Notes: generated from the letters alone by a model not told the origin. 51,960 nt of DNA from Acidimicrobiales bacterium (GCA_003243955.1 QHCE01000061.1:1-51960), one strand, 5' to 3'; counted from the stretch's first letter, positions 28,562 to 37,666 are shown. Translations and numbers: made by a program.

Positions 28562-29460
28562 GCCAACACCCCTTGCGCTACTCCGGCGAATAAATCATCT
28601 TCTGGGATCTGAGTGTTCACCAACGAGCGGGCCAATTCATAATCTTCCGTCGGCCATAGCTTTCGCTGCAATTCCACCGTGGCAGCAAATCCAATACCAG
28701 CGGGGTCAATCTGGGTAGCATGGGCGCGAAGGGCGGCATCACGCACTCCAAAATACTCCCCACATTCCACTCGAGTAGTGACCCGATTGAACTTATCGAT
28801 TGCCTTATCGTCCCGAGCAAACCACTCGTGGTAAGGCGATTTCAGACTCGCTGCCAGCAATGCCTCATGAATTGTGTGTAACCATTTTCGAGTCCTAGCC
28901 ATGTGGTAATAAAGCTTCGACGGCTGCCAGGGCTCTCCTTCACCCACATACCGCGTCCGATCCCCCGCCGCTTCGAAAGCCACTACAGACACTTTATGGC
29001 ACATAATGTGATCCGGATGGGGATAGCCGCCCTCCTCGTCATAGGTGAGGATCACATGCGGTTTAAGCTCGCGCACGAGTCGCACTAGTGGCTTCGCGGC
29101 CTCCAACACCGGCTTGGCGGCAAAGCTGTCAGCAGGCAACATATCCGCGAACGGACCCGAATCGACAAAGCCCAGCCACTCCTGACGGAAGCCGATGATC
29201 TCTCGCGCTAGCTCCATCTCGGCGTGGCGGACCTTGGTGATGTTCTTCCACACCTCTGGGCGATCCAGGGCCGGATTGAGTACCTCACCGCGCTCCCCAC
29301 CAGTGCACGTCACTACAGTGACCTCTACACCTTCGGCGAGAAGCTTGGCCATGGTTGCGGCGCCTTTGCTTGATTCATCGTCAGGGTGAGCGTGCACCGC
29401 CATAAGCCGTAACTGCTGGTCCGGGTTGCTTGCCACATCATGATCTTGCCACTGCGGCAC
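28558..29460 (-). CDS. mca: Mycothiol S-conjugate amidase
   Basis: A 300-residue Zn enzyme of the LmbE/MshB family. It has AHPDDES (about 24-30) and YPHPDH metal motifs, plus CTGGERGEVLNP near the active site. Mca cleaves mycothiol adducts of toxins into a mercapturic acid and GlcN-inositol, for detoxification in actinobacteria that make mycothiol. GTG at 29460 follows AAGGAGG. It is divergent from DUF4307 and greA as in mycobacteria, which is the main evidence for a mycothiol-producing organism. Confidence 0.93.
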   Translation of the reverse strand: MPQWQDHDVASNPDQQLRLMAVHAHPDDESSKGAATMAKLLAEGVEVTVVTCTGGERGEVLNPALDRPEVWKNITKVRHAEMELAREIIGFRQEWLGFVDSGPFADMLPADSFAAKPVLEAAKPLVRLVRELKPHVILTYDEEGGYPHPDHIMCHKVSVVAFEAAGDRTRYVGEGEPWQPSKLYYHMARTRKWLHTIHEALLAASLKSPYHEWFARDDKAIDKFNRVTTRVECGEYFGVRDAALRAHATQIDPAGIGFAATVELQRKLWPTEDYELARSLVNTQIPEDDLFAGVAQGVLA

Positions 29461-29534
29461 GAGGAGCCTCCTTGAGTTCTAGCTGGCGGCGGCGCTTGGC
29501 GTACACCATCACGCACCTGCCACAATTATTTCCG

Positions 29535-29987
29535 ATGGCTTCAACTGACCAGCACGCAGTGGCTGCAACATCGCCGGCTGGCCCCACATTTCCGCCTGGC
29601 CGTTATGGTCGGCGGCGGGCAGCACACGGTGTTGCAGCTCGACGGTATCAGCGGGGGATCATCGCGGCCCTGCTGTGCGCAGTGCTCGCCGCGAGCGGCG
29701 CCGCAGCGTGGCGGCTGTATCAAATCTATTCAGCACAGGTAATCCACGTCAGAGTATTGGCGTTCAATGTGGTGTCCGAGCACCAAGTACAAGTACAATT
29801 TGAGGTCAAGAAGTCCCCCGGTTCAGCAGTCACCTGTAACGTTCGAGCTCGCTCGCGAGATGGAGCAGACGTGGGCCAAGCCGAGGTGGTCCTACCACCA
29901 CACGGGCCGGATACGATGACCTATTCGTTGATGACCCGAAAGAGAGCAGTAATCGGTGAAGTACTGCGGTGTGTACCTGGCGAGTAG
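29535..29987 (+). CDS. DUF4307 membrane protein
   Basis: A 150-residue protein: basic Pro/Arg-rich cytoplasmic start, one membrane helix (about 38-60) and an extracellular beta-rich domain (VIHVRVLAFNVVSEHQVQVQ, then CNVRARSRDGADVG) typical of DUF4307 (Rv1081c-like). The start at 29535 is chosen because the upstream in-frame part overlaps mca on the other strand. Function is unknown; the conserved link to mca and greA is the only clue. Confidence 0.8.
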   Translation: MASTDQHAVAATSPAGPTFPPGRYGRRRAAHGVAARRYQRGIIAALLCAVLAASGAAAWRLYQIYSAQVIHVRVLAFNVVSEHQVQVQFEVKKSPGSAVTCNVRARSRDGADVGQAEVVLPPHGPDTMTYSLMTRKRAVIGEVLRCVPGE

Positions 29988-30094
29988 ACGTTAAGCCGGC
30001 TTCAGCTTCGCATGACCGGCCGTGCCGCATTCAATTATGTGATTACTGAAATTGTGACCACCCCGCCCAGATGCACATGTAGAAGGAGAGCTCC

Positions 30095-30616
30095 GTGTCA
30101 CACACCAAGGCGCCCGTCAATTGGCTCACCCAAGATGCCTACGACCGACTTGCGGCCGAGCTAGAAGAGCTGATCGCTGCACGGCCGGCAATGGCCGCGG
30201 AGATCAACGAACGGCGAGAAGAAGGCGACCTAAAGGAAAATGGCGGGTATCACGCCGCCAAAGAGGAGCAAGGCAAGCAGGAGGCTCGCATCCGGCAACT
30301 AGAGGAACTGCTGCGCACGGCGCAGGTGGGCGAAGCGCCTACATCGGCAACCACCGTGCAACCGGGAGTGGTAGTGACGGTCCGATTCGATGCAAGCGGT
30401 GTCACCAATATCGGGGATGAGGCAAATGATACCGAGAAATTTTTGTTGGGCTCGCGAGAGATCGGTGCGACTACCAACCTCACGGTGTACTCACCAGAGT
30501 CCGCGTTGGGAGCGGCACTAATAGGCCGCTCCGAGGGCGACACCGTTTCCTACACCGCACCCAACGGGAACACGTTGCACGCCACCGTTGTGGAGTTGCA
30601 GACCTTCCACGGCTAG
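30095..30616 (+). CDS. greA: Transcription elongation factor GreA
   Basis: A 173-residue protein with the N-terminal coiled-coil (about 10-80; EINERREEGDLKENGGYHAA, with the acidic tip residues) and a C-terminal FKBP-like domain (SALGAALIGRSEGDTVSYTA). It rescues backtracked RNA polymerase by stimulating transcript cleavage. GTG at 30095 follows AGAAGGAGA. A palindromic repeat (copy B) lies 55 nt after its stop. Confidence 0.95.
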   Translation: MSHTKAPVNWLTQDAYDRLAAELEELIAARPAMAAEINERREEGDLKENGGYHAAKEEQGKQEARIRQLEELLRTAQVGEAPTSATTVQPGVVVTVRFDASGVTNIGDEANDTEKFLLGSREIGATTNLTVYSPESALGAALIGRSEGDTVSYTAPNGNTLHATVVELQTFHG

Positions 30617-30670
30617 CCTCCGGCAGCTCGCTTTCTTGTGGCCTGCACTCCTTTGCGCTGGGTGGCCTTG

Positions 30671-30730
30671 GCGTTTTCAGGGAAAACGTCGCTGCGGGAC
30701 CCTTTTTTGCGACGTTTTCCCTGAAAACGC
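30671..30730. repeat. Palindromic repeat copy B (REPIN-like)
   Basis: Perfect 22-nt inverted arms (30671-30692 and 30709-30730) surround a 16-nt centre containing GGGACCC and a run of six T. Arms hold CGTTTTC-AGG-GAAAACG followed by TCGC on the inner side. It lies between greA and the DUF559 gene. The centre is 15 of 16 identical to copy C. It could also act as a transcription stop for greA. Confidence 0.88.
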
Positions 30731-30793
30731 CCGAAGGCTCTGAAGATCCCTTAGCTGTGGACAACGACTGGCTGTGCATAACGGTTGAGCGCT

Positions 30794-31810
30794 ATGCCGA
30801 ATCACAGCATCCTATGCGTCATGACATATAGGACATCGCGTTTCCGCCGTCCCCCCGAGCTGACTGGAGTTGCTTTCCGCGGATCAGATGCCGTTGCCGC
30901 TGGGATACTCAGCCCACGGCAGCTTCGATCTTCCCCCTGGGTGCGGATATTTCACGACGTATATCTCGACGGCGGCGAGCTGCTCAGTCACAACGTCGAC
31001 CACGGAGCACGCTGCCGAGCCGCAGCACTTATTCTCCCTTCAGGAGCCGCCATCACTGGCCGTTCGGCGGCATATCTGCACGGCGTCCAGCTGACGGCCC
31101 CCGACGATTTGGTAGAAGTCATTGCGCCCTCCCACCAGCGTTTCGGTCCGGTGCAGGGCCTGCGCATTTACACCGGCGATATCGACGATGCCGATCTCAC
31201 CACCGGCCTAGAGTGCCCAGTGGCAACGCCGCAGCGGGCCGCGATGGACGCGGCTCGTCGGTTAGATCTGCTCGAAGCGGTAACGCTGCTAGATGCGCTC
31301 GGCCATGCGGACAAACTTACTCAGCGCGAGCTGCTCGACCGATTGCCAGAAAAGCGACCGCGTTCATTTGGATTTACCCGCGCTGCACAGGCCATTCTGC
31401 TGATGGATGCCCGAGCGGAGTCTCCACAAGAGTCACGCCTTCGGCTCAAGCTCACCCGGAGCGGGCTAGCACCACCAGCTGTGCAACACAGCATATGGGA
31501 CGGGCCACGCTTCATAGCCCGGGTAGATTTCGCATGGCCCGAGGAGCACCTTGCCGTTGAATACGACGGCGTTTGGCATGCCGAATCGGCGCAGCTAGCC
31601 AAGGATCGTCGTCGGCTCAATCGGCTGCTTACCTCCGGCTGGGATGTCATACACGTTACAAACGACATGCTATATGGCGGCTATGCGCAGCTGGTCGAGC
31701 AAATAAAGTTAGTGCTCAATAGCGCAGCTTCGCTCAAAAACAGCGCTAACTCTAGGTCGTTTTCAGGGAAAACGTCGCTACGGGACCCTTTTTTGCGACG
31801 TTTTCCGTGA
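30794..31810 (+). CDS. DUF559 domain protein (Vsr/restriction-fold nuclease-like)
   Basis: About 338 residues. The N-terminal half resembles the type IV antitoxin-like (AbiEi) region seen in actinobacterial DUF559 proteins (RQLRSSPWVRIFHDVYLDGG; ALILPSGAAITGRSAAYLHG). The C-terminal DUF559 fold has RVDFAWPEEHLAVEYDGVWH and RLNRLLTSGWDVIHVTNDML, with candidate catalytic Asp and Glu. TTG 30785, ATG 30794 and ATG 30821 are all possible starts; none has a strong ribosome site. The gene is bracketed by repeat copies B and C, and its last 18 or so codons plus the stop lie in copy C (SFSGKTSLRDPFLRRFP), so that copy appears to have become its 3' end. Confidence 0.8.
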   Translation: MPNHSILCVMTYRTSRFRRPPELTGVAFRGSDAVAAGILSPRQLRSSPWVRIFHDVYLDGGELLSHNVDHGARCRAAALILPSGAAITGRSAAYLHGVQLTAPDDLVEVIAPSHQRFGPVQGLRIYTGDIDDADLTTGLECPVATPQRAAMDAARRLDLLEAVTLLDALGHADKLTQRELLDRLPEKRPRSFGFTRAAQAILLMDARAESPQESRLRLKLTRSGLAPPAVQHSIWDGPRFIARVDFAWPEEHLAVEYDGVWHAESAQLAKDRRRLNRLLTSGWDVIHVTNDMLYGGYAQLVEQIKLVLNSAASLKNSANSRSFSGKTSLRDPFLRRFP

Positions 31811-31815
31811 AAACG
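31758..31815. repeat. Palindromic repeat copy C (REPIN-like), overlapping a gene end
   Basis: Arms of 21 nt (31758-31778 and 31795-31815) are inverted with one mismatch (CCGTGA where CCCTGA is expected). The 16-nt centre differs from copy B by one base. It supplies the C-terminal codons and TGA of the DUF559 gene and ends 4 nt before the stop of the convergent ABC permease gene. Confidence 0.88.
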
Positions 31816-31819
31816 CCAA

Positions 31820-32659
31820 CTATTTCGTTGTTACGTTGCGGAACTTTCGAATCGACAACACCATAAATACGACCATGATCAGCGCGGACCAACCCAGCGC
31901 CCACAATGCCGAAGTGCCCGGCGAACCACCGTTAAACCAAGCTCGGATCGCATCGACTGCATAAGTGACCGGATTGTGGCTAACAAATACCTGCAACCAA
32001 CCAGGCATGGTCTCTGCTGGAGCAAACGCTGAGCTGGCGAACGTGAGCGGAAACACGAACAGGAACCCAATTGTCTGCACAGCCTCGATGCTGGGCACCA
32101 CGAGCCCCAACCACGCCGCAAGCCACGAGAACGAAAAAGCGATGAACAACATTAGTGCCAAGCCCAGCGCTGCCCCGCCTACGCCGCCTTCAAACCGGAA
32201 ACCCACCAGCAAGCCCACAATGATCATCACGACAATGCTGATCGCGTTGAGCCCAACGTCGGCGAGCGTACGGCCGAGCACTACTGAGCTTCGTGACATC
32301 GGCAGGGAGCGGAAGCGGTCGATGACACCGCGTTTCATGTCATCGGCGACGCCCGTCCCGGTGGTGAAGATCGAGGCGAACACCACGCTTTGCAAAAAAA
32401 TGCCGGGCATCAAAAACTGTGCGTAGTCCCCGCCAGACACTGACTGGCCGATCGCCCCGCCAAACACGTAGCGAAACAGGACAATGAACATGACTGGCTG
32501 TAGCGTGATTCCGACCAAAATATCGGGCTGGCTTCGTACGCGACGCATGTTGCGGAGCGTGATCACCCATGCGTCGGAAAGCCACCATTTCGCTCGGTAC
32601 CCTACCGAACCCCGGCTCATTGGGCTGAAATCCGCACTGGGCAGCGCCGCGGTGGTCAT
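31820..32659 (-). CDS. ABC-2 type permease (DrrB-like)
   Basis: A 279-residue membrane protein with about six helices and ABC-2 permease motifs: VRSQPDILVGITLQPVMFIV, MPGIFLQSVVFASIFTTGTG, MKRGVIDRFRSLPMSRSSVV and the late NPVTYAVDAIRAWF. This subfamily exports drugs or lipids. AAAGGAG lies before the ATG at 32659, and the start overlaps the stop of the ATPase gene. Because the ATPase frame is broken, export activity is uncertain. Confidence 0.9.
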   Translation of the reverse strand: MTTAALPSADFSPMSRGSVGYRAKWWLSDAWVITLRNMRRVRSQPDILVGITLQPVMFIVLFRYVFGGAIGQSVSGGDYAQFLMPGIFLQSVVFASIFTTGTGVADDMKRGVIDRFRSLPMSRSSVVLGRTLADVGLNAISIVVMIIVGLLVGFRFEGGVGGAALGLALMLFIAFSFSWLAAWLGLVVPSIEAVQTIGFLFVFPLTFASSAFAPAETMPGWLQVFVSHNPVTYAVDAIRAWFNGGSPGTSALWALGWSALIMVVFMVLSIRKFRNVTTK

Positions 32660-33701
32660 GCTGACTCCTTTACACGTGCACTGGTAGGGGTATGCGCACC
32701 TTTGCCGGCCTTTGGCTCGGCATCTGTTTCGGTGGCTCGACCGGTAAGGGAAAAGAAAACATCGTCCAAAGTAGGGCGGTGAATCGCCAGATCTTCAATG
32801 CGCACGCCAGCCTCGTCAAGTTCGCGTACCACGTCAGGTAGCACAGCGGCACCTCGAGGCGCCGAAACTCGAAGCCAGCCTGTGTCCTCATCAATAGTGG
32901 GGGTTTCTTTAACTGCTCCAGCAAGCGCTTGAGCAGCGGCGCCCAGCTGCGAAGGATCGGGGACTCGAATCTCCAAACGCTCTCCGCCCACGAGACGTTT
33001 AAGTTCATCCGACGTGCCGCGCGCGATCGCCTTGCCGTGGTCGATCACCACAATGCTGTCGGCGAGACGGCCTCATCAAGGTACTGCGTGGTGAGCAGCA
33101 TAGTTGTACCTTGCTGCACCAGTTCTTTAATCACCGACCACATACCGACCCGGCTACGCGGATCTAGCCCGGTCGTTGGCTCGTCAAGGAACATGACTCG
33201 AGGCTTGGCAACCAGACTGGCCGCGATATCAAGCCGACGACGCATACCGCCGGAATACGTCTTTACTGGACGAGAGCCGGCTTCAGCCAGGTCGAACTGC
33301 TCCAACAGTTCATCCGCGCGGGCCTTGGCCTGTTTGCGGCTCAGTCGAAACAGCCGAGCGACCATTTCCAAGTTCTCCCAGCCAGTGAGGAACTCATCCA
33401 CCGCGGCGTACTGACCAGTTAAACCGATGAGCTGACGCACCCCGTACGGGTCACGCGCTACGTCTACTCCACAGACCAAAGCACGACCGCTGTTGGACCG
33501 CAGCAGCGTGGACAAAATACGAACCGCAGTAGTTTTTCCGGCGCCGTTAGGCCCTAGTACGCCGAGCACTTTGCCTTCATCGCCACTGAAACTCAGGCCA
33601 TCTAAAGCAACCGTTTTACCAAATTTCATCACCACGTCATCAACGACAATAGCCGCGGTAGTACCGCTTGAAGCCACCACTTTTACCTCCATGTCACGCA
33701 T
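32656..33701 (-). pseudogene. DrrA-like ABC ATPase gene, frameshifted
   Basis: The first part (33045-33701, 218 codons) has Walker A GPNGAGKTT, the signature YSGGMRRRLDIA and Walker B VMFLDEPTTGLDP. It loses frame after TTQYLDEA and ends VSPTALW. The rest of the protein continues in another frame from 33051 (MVIDHGKAIARGT, with the C-terminal domain to 32656). The family sequence here is DEADRLAD, so the break is explained by loss of about four bases after GAGGCC (near 33066-33072). The stop TGA overlaps a GTG at 33048, so reinitiation could still make the C-terminal piece. Either a true mutation or a sequencing error. Confidence 0.85.
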
Positions 33702-33780
33702 GTAGGCATGACGCTAGGCCGGGGGTCTGACACTTATATTCCAACGTAGCCTCTAGGGACGGCCGCCAACAGGTTTTGCC

Positions 33781-35055
33781 CTAGGCGGGAAACATGACGG
33801 AGACGCCTGCATGCCGCAAGATTTCCAGCAGCTGCTCGGAGTGTTCACTGCCTCGGGTCTCTACCGACAGGGCAATCACGGCCTCGCCTAGCCGAAGCCG
33901 CGAATCGTGACGAAAATGCTCCACGTCGAGCACGTTGACACCTTGCTCAGCCAATAGTGCCAAAGTCGAGGCAAGGTTGCCGGGACGGTCAGTGGCGCGA
34001 ACCATCAGATACAGGTACCGACCTGCCGCTGCCAGGCCGTGCTCGATCACCCGCAGCATGAGCAGAGGATCAATGTTGCCACCCGTTAGGACCGTGGCAA
34101 TCGGGGCCGTAAACCGACGAGGATCAGCCAGCATCGCGGCGACACCAGCGACCCCGGCGGGCTCCACCACGAGTTTCGCACGCTCGAAACAAAACAGTAA
34201 TGCTCGCGCCAAGTCTTCATCGGAGACTGTGACCACATCGTCGACTAACTCCCGCACGTGCGCGAAGGTCAGCTCCCCCGGTCGATTCACCGCGATACCG
34301 TCGGCAATCGTTGCCGTTGTCTTCAACGTGACAGGTTGGCCGACCTGCAAAGATTTAGCAAACGCCGCCGAGGCCGAAGCCTGCACGCCCACCACCTGGA
34401 TATCTGGCCGCACAGCCTTAAGCGCCACCGCAACGCCCGAGATGAGGCCGCCACCCCCCATGCTCACGAGCACCGTAGAAAGCTCGGGGCATTGCTCCAG
34501 TAGCTCCAGGCCAACTGTCCCTTGCCCCGCAATCACATCCGGATGGTCGAATGGATGGATAAAAACCGCGCCGGTTTGCTCAGCGAAATCCTTTGCCGCG
34601 ACAAGCGCGTCAGCCACACTGACACCTATCAGCCGCACGGTGGCGCCGTACGCTTTTGTCGCGGTTACTTTGGTTAGCGGAGCTGTCCGCGGCATGAACA
34701 CCGTGGCATGGCTACCGAGAAGGTTGGCCGCCACGGCGACGCCCTGCGCGTGGTTTCCAGCGCTAGCGGCAACTACCCCTCGGGCCCGTTCGGCGTCTGA
34801 CAACCGCGCCATTCGCACGTAGGCACCGCGCACTTTGAACGAACCCGCGCGCTGCAGGCTTTCACACTTGAGATAGGCCGGGCCACCAAGCTTGGTCGAC
34901 AGCGGAGCGCACTCAGTCAACGGAGTATCACGCACCACTCCCCGTAGCAACTCTCGGGCGGCACGAATGTCATCTATGCCCACCAATGTATGCGTAGGCT
35001 CGGGGGGCTGCGAGGCAAGAGTTGTATCAAACTGTAGTGACGCTGCCTGTGACAT
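33781..35055 (-). CDS. ilvA: Threonine dehydratase with C-terminal ACT domain
   Basis: A 424-residue PLP enzyme that deaminates threonine to 2-oxobutanoate, the first step of isoleucine synthesis. The PLP lysine is in RAGSFKVRGAYVRM, with the phosphate loop VSMGGGGLISGVA and ASAGNHAQGVAVAA. One ACT domain (about 335-420; VRATDRPGNLASTLALLAEQ) fits the Rv1559-type form. ATG at 35055 gives the family N-terminus; the upstream in-frame extension is not conserved-looking. Divergent from the membrane protein gene at 35163. Confidence 0.93.
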   Translation of the reverse strand: MSQAASLQFDTTLASQPPEPTHTLVGIDDIRAARELLRGVVRDTPLTECAPLSTKLGGPAYLKCESLQRAGSFKVRGAYVRMARLSDAERARGVVAASAGNHAQGVAVAANLLGSHATVFMPRTAPLTKVTATKAYGATVRLIGVSVADALVAAKDFAEQTGAVFIHPFDHPDVIAGQGTVGLELLEQCPELSTVLVSMGGGGLISGVAVALKAVRPDIQVVGVQASASAAFAKSLQVGQPVTLKTTATIADGIAVNRPGELTFAHVRELVDDVVTVSDEDLARALLFCFERAKLVVEPAGVAGVAAMLADPRRFTAPIATVLTGGNIDPLLMLRVIEHGLAAAGRYLYLMVRATDRPGNLASTLALLAEQGVNVLDVEHFRHDSRLRLGEAVIALSVETRGSEHSEQLLEILRHAGVSVMFPA

Positions 35056-35162
35056 AGCCCGATAGTGCCATGAGATACCTGCGCAATAACAGCTGCGGTG
35101 GATACCTTTATTCCCGCGTGCCGTGGCTGCCATCCCGCACCGCGACGAGTACGGTGCGTTAC

Positions 35163-35711
35163 ATGCATACATTCTGGCTGGTTTTGCACGTCTTAGCAGC
35201 TGTAATGCTCACTGGACCACTGCTATTAGCTCCGATGGCTGGGCTGCGCGCACTACGGGAACGCGATGAAAGTGGGCTGAAAAACGCCGGACGCACCACG
35301 ATGCAGTTTGCGCTGCTTTCCCTAATCACCTTTGGGTTAGGTCTTATCGTGGTTGCCAACTCAAAGCACACCGGTTTCAGTACGCCGTGGGTCACCATCT
35401 CAGGCACGCTGTTCTTGATCGCGCTAGCGCTGGCGCTGTTCATCAGTGTACCGGCGCTGAATAAATCCGCGCGTATGATTGAAGCAGACACCGAACAGGA
35501 ACGTAAGGAACAAGCCGAGGTCGCCGAGCCCACAGCTCGCCAGCTCGATGCAGAAGAGCTACGCAAAATCACTGATGCCCGCGTAATAGCACACGGCGCT
35601 GCCCGCGAACAACTACAAGATCAACGGGGCCGGATCGCCGCCGCCAGCGGCACCAGCGCAGTACTACTGATCGTGGTCACCGTCTTAATGGTGACCCAAC
35701 CCTTTGGGTGA
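35163..35711 (+). CDS. Membrane protein of unknown function (DUF2269-like)
   Basis: A 182-residue protein with helices at about 3-28, 46-66 and 75-97, a charged cytoplasmic loop (about 98-155, rich in Glu and Arg) and a last helix at about 158-180. The layout recalls DUF2269 integral membrane proteins. ATG at 35163 is preferred over 35070, which would run into the ilvA promoter. Converges with metB. Confidence 0.7.
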   Translation: MHTFWLVLHVLAAVMLTGPLLLAPMAGLRALRERDESGLKNAGRTTMQFALLSLITFGLGLIVVANSKHTGFSTPWVTISGTLFLIALALALFISVPALNKSARMIEADTEQERKEQAEVAEPTARQLDAEELRKITDARVIAHGAAREQLQDQRGRIAAASGTSAVLLIVVTVLMVTQPFG

Positions 35712-35745
35712 GGGCGGCACGTTGTTTTACGCACAGTCGCGGGGC

Positions 35746-36960
35746 TTAACCGAGCGCATGAAGAAGATCGGCGATGAGGTCGTCGGCGTCTTCAATTCCC
35801 ACCGATAGGCGGACCAGATCCTCAGGAACCGCAATGGACGAGTCGGCGGTAGATGCATGTGTCATGCGCGCTGGATGTTCGATCAGCGATTCCACGCCCC
35901 CAAGTGACTCGCCAAGTGTGAACAGCTCGGTGCGCTCACAAACCCGTAGCGCCGCATCTAGCCCATCGCGCAGTCGAAAGCTCACCATGCCGCCGAATCG
36001 CCGCATCTGCTTGGCGGCGACTTCGTGACCGGGATGCTGCGCCAGGCCTGGATATAACACGCTAGCAATCGCTGGGTGATTCGTCAGCGCGGCGACGACT
36101 CGTTCGGCGTTGTCGCAATGCCGTTCCATCCGCACCGCCAGGGTCTTGAGCCCTCGCAGCGTTAGCCAGCAGTCAAACGGCCCGGGTATGGCGCCGATCG
36201 CGTTTTGGTGAAAACTCAGCCGCTCGGCCAGCTGCGTGTCCGACGTCACCAACGCTCCGCCCACCACATCAGAATGGCCGCCGATGTATTTGGTCACGGA
36301 ATGCACAACAACATCGGCACCTAGCGCTAACGGCTGCTGCAGGTAGGGCGACGCGAACGTATTGTCCACGATCAGCAACGCACCGTGGTCATGTGCCACA
36401 GTGGCCAACGCGGCAATGTCCACGATGCCCAGCAGCGGATTTGTGGGTGTCTCACAAAAAATTACCGAGGTCTGGGGAGTGATGGCTTGGGCGACGGCAT
36501 TCATGTCATCCAACGAGGCGGTGGTGTAGCTCAACCCCCAGGGCTTGCAGACCTTGTCCACCAAGCGGAATGTCCCGCCGTAGGTGTCATTACTGAGCAG
36601 AAGATGATCACCCGGCTTTGTTATCACGCGCAGCAGCGTGTCCTCAGTGGCCAGTCCAGAAGCAAAGGCCAAGGCGCGGGCGCCACCTTCCAACGCGGCA
36701 AGGCATTCTTCGAGCGCGGTGCGGGTCGGGTTACCGGTACGGCCGTAGTCGTAGCCACCGCGTAGGCCGCCAACCCCATCCTGGGCAAACGTAGAAGTCT
36801 GATAGATCGGGGTGACAACAGCGCCAGTCGCGGCATCCGGTTCCTGCCCGGCGTGGATCGCCAGTGTGCTGAACCCGTGCGCCGGGGAGCTCTGGACGTT
36901 GAGGGGAGCCGCCTGGCGGGAATTTCTGGGATTACGCGAATTTCTGGGATTAAAGGTCAC
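35746..36960 (-). CDS. metB: Cystathionine gamma-synthase / lyase family enzyme
   Basis: A 404-residue PLP enzyme of the trans-sulfuration family, with YDYGRTGNPTRTALEECLAA, ALAFASGLATEDTLL, the PLP-lysine motif SVTKYIGGHSDVVGG and ESLGGVESLIEHPARMTHAS. In mycobacteria metB stands close to greA, as it does here about 5 kb away. The first 22 or so residues include the tandem NPRNSR. GTG at 36960 is preferred, since earlier ATGs overlap msrA on the other strand; the exact start is uncertain. Confidence 0.9.
   Translation of the reverse strand: MTFNPRNSRNPRNSRQAAPLNVQSSPAHGFSTLAIHAGQEPDAATGAVVTPIYQTSTFAQDGVGGLRGGYDYGRTGNPTRTALEECLAALEGGARALAFASGLATEDTLLRVITKPGDHLLLSNDTYGGTFRLVDKVCKPWGLSYTTASLDDMNAVAQAITPQTSVIFCETPTNPLLGIVDIAALATVAHDHGALLIVDNTFASPYLQQPLALGADVVVHSVTKYIGGHSDVVGGALVTSDTQLAERLSFHQNAIGAIPGPFDCWLTLRGLKTLAVRMERHCDNAERVVAALTNHPAIASVLYPGLAQHPGHEVAAKQMRRFGGMVSFRLRDGLDAALRVCERTELFTLGESLGGVESLIEHPARMTHASTADSSIAVPEDLVRLSVGIEDADDLIADLLHALG
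36921..36952 (-). repeat. 18-bp period tandem repeat at the 5' end of metB
   Basis: AATTTCTGGGATTA occurs at 36921-36934 and 36939-36952, period 18 bp. On the coding strand it yields the tandem hexapeptide NPRNSR. If the true start of metB lies downstream of it, the repeat would be a leader element rather than protein. Confidence 0.75.
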
Positions 36961-37039
36961 ATCACAGACTCTACGTCGAATAGGACTCGACCGTCCTCGG
37001 CACCTAACTATGTCATACAATACTCGGTAGGCTGGTGAC

Positions 37040-37666
37040 ATGTTCTTCCATCGCAACTCTGATGCCCTGGCTCCTTCTGCCTCTCCAACGTCTGACGTGC
37101 GCCACACGGTTCTCGGCTCTCCTTTGGCAGGCCCATGGCCGCCGAGGAACGAAGTAATAGTGTTCGGCATGGGCTGTTTCTGGGGCGCTGAGCGTATGTT
37201 CTGGCAGTTACCCGGCGTCTACAGCACGGCAGTCGGCTATGCCGGGGGGCGCCGTGAGAACCCCAGCTATCAGCAGGTATGCGCTGGAACCACCGGCCAC
37301 GCCGAGGTAGTGCAGGTGGCGTTTGATCCAACTCGGATCACCTACGAGCAGCTACTTCAGGTGTTCTGGGAGAACCACGACCCCACGCAGGGCTCACGGC
37401 AAGGTAACGACGTTGGCACGCAATACCGGTCAGTGATCTACACGACCACGCCGGAGCAACTAAGCGCCGCCCAGAAGAGCCGCGACGCTTTTCAACCTGT
37501 GGTCACCGCAGCGGGGTACGGTCCGATCACTACGGAGATCGCTCCGCTGCCCAACTTCTTCCTAGCTGAGGATTACCACCAGCAGTACCTAGATAAGAAC
37601 CCTGGCGGTTACTGCAATCACGGCCCTAACGGACTGAGCTGCCCCGTCGGGGTCACTGGTGCGTAG
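37040..37666 (+). CDS. msrA: Peptide methionine sulfoxide reductase A
   Basis: A 208-residue protein with the active-site motif [15 protein letters not shown] (catalytic Cys), [10 protein letters not shown], and a C-terminal [11 protein letters not shown] with a [12 protein letters not shown] tail holding resolving cysteines. It reduces methionine-S-sulfoxide using thioredoxin-like donors. The ATG at 37040 may use a -10-like TACAAT at 37016-37021. A degraded copy of its 3' end lies at 38455-38494. Confidence 0.94.
   Translation: MFFHRNSDALAPSASPTSDVRHTVLGSPLAGPWPPRNEVIVFGMGCFWGAERMFWQLPGVYSTAVGYAGGRRENPSYQQVCAGTTGHAEVVQVAFDPTRITYEQLLQVFWENHDPTQGSRQGNDVGTQYRSVIYTTTPEQLSAAQKSRDAFQPVVTAAGYGPITTEIAPLPNFFLAEDYHQQYLDKNPGGYCNHGPNGLSCPVGVTGA

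Noticed and set aside
33935-34822. Long plus-strand frame (295 codons) inside ilvA
   Set aside because: It is antisense to a clear threonine dehydratase, has biased low-complexity composition and no ribosome site.
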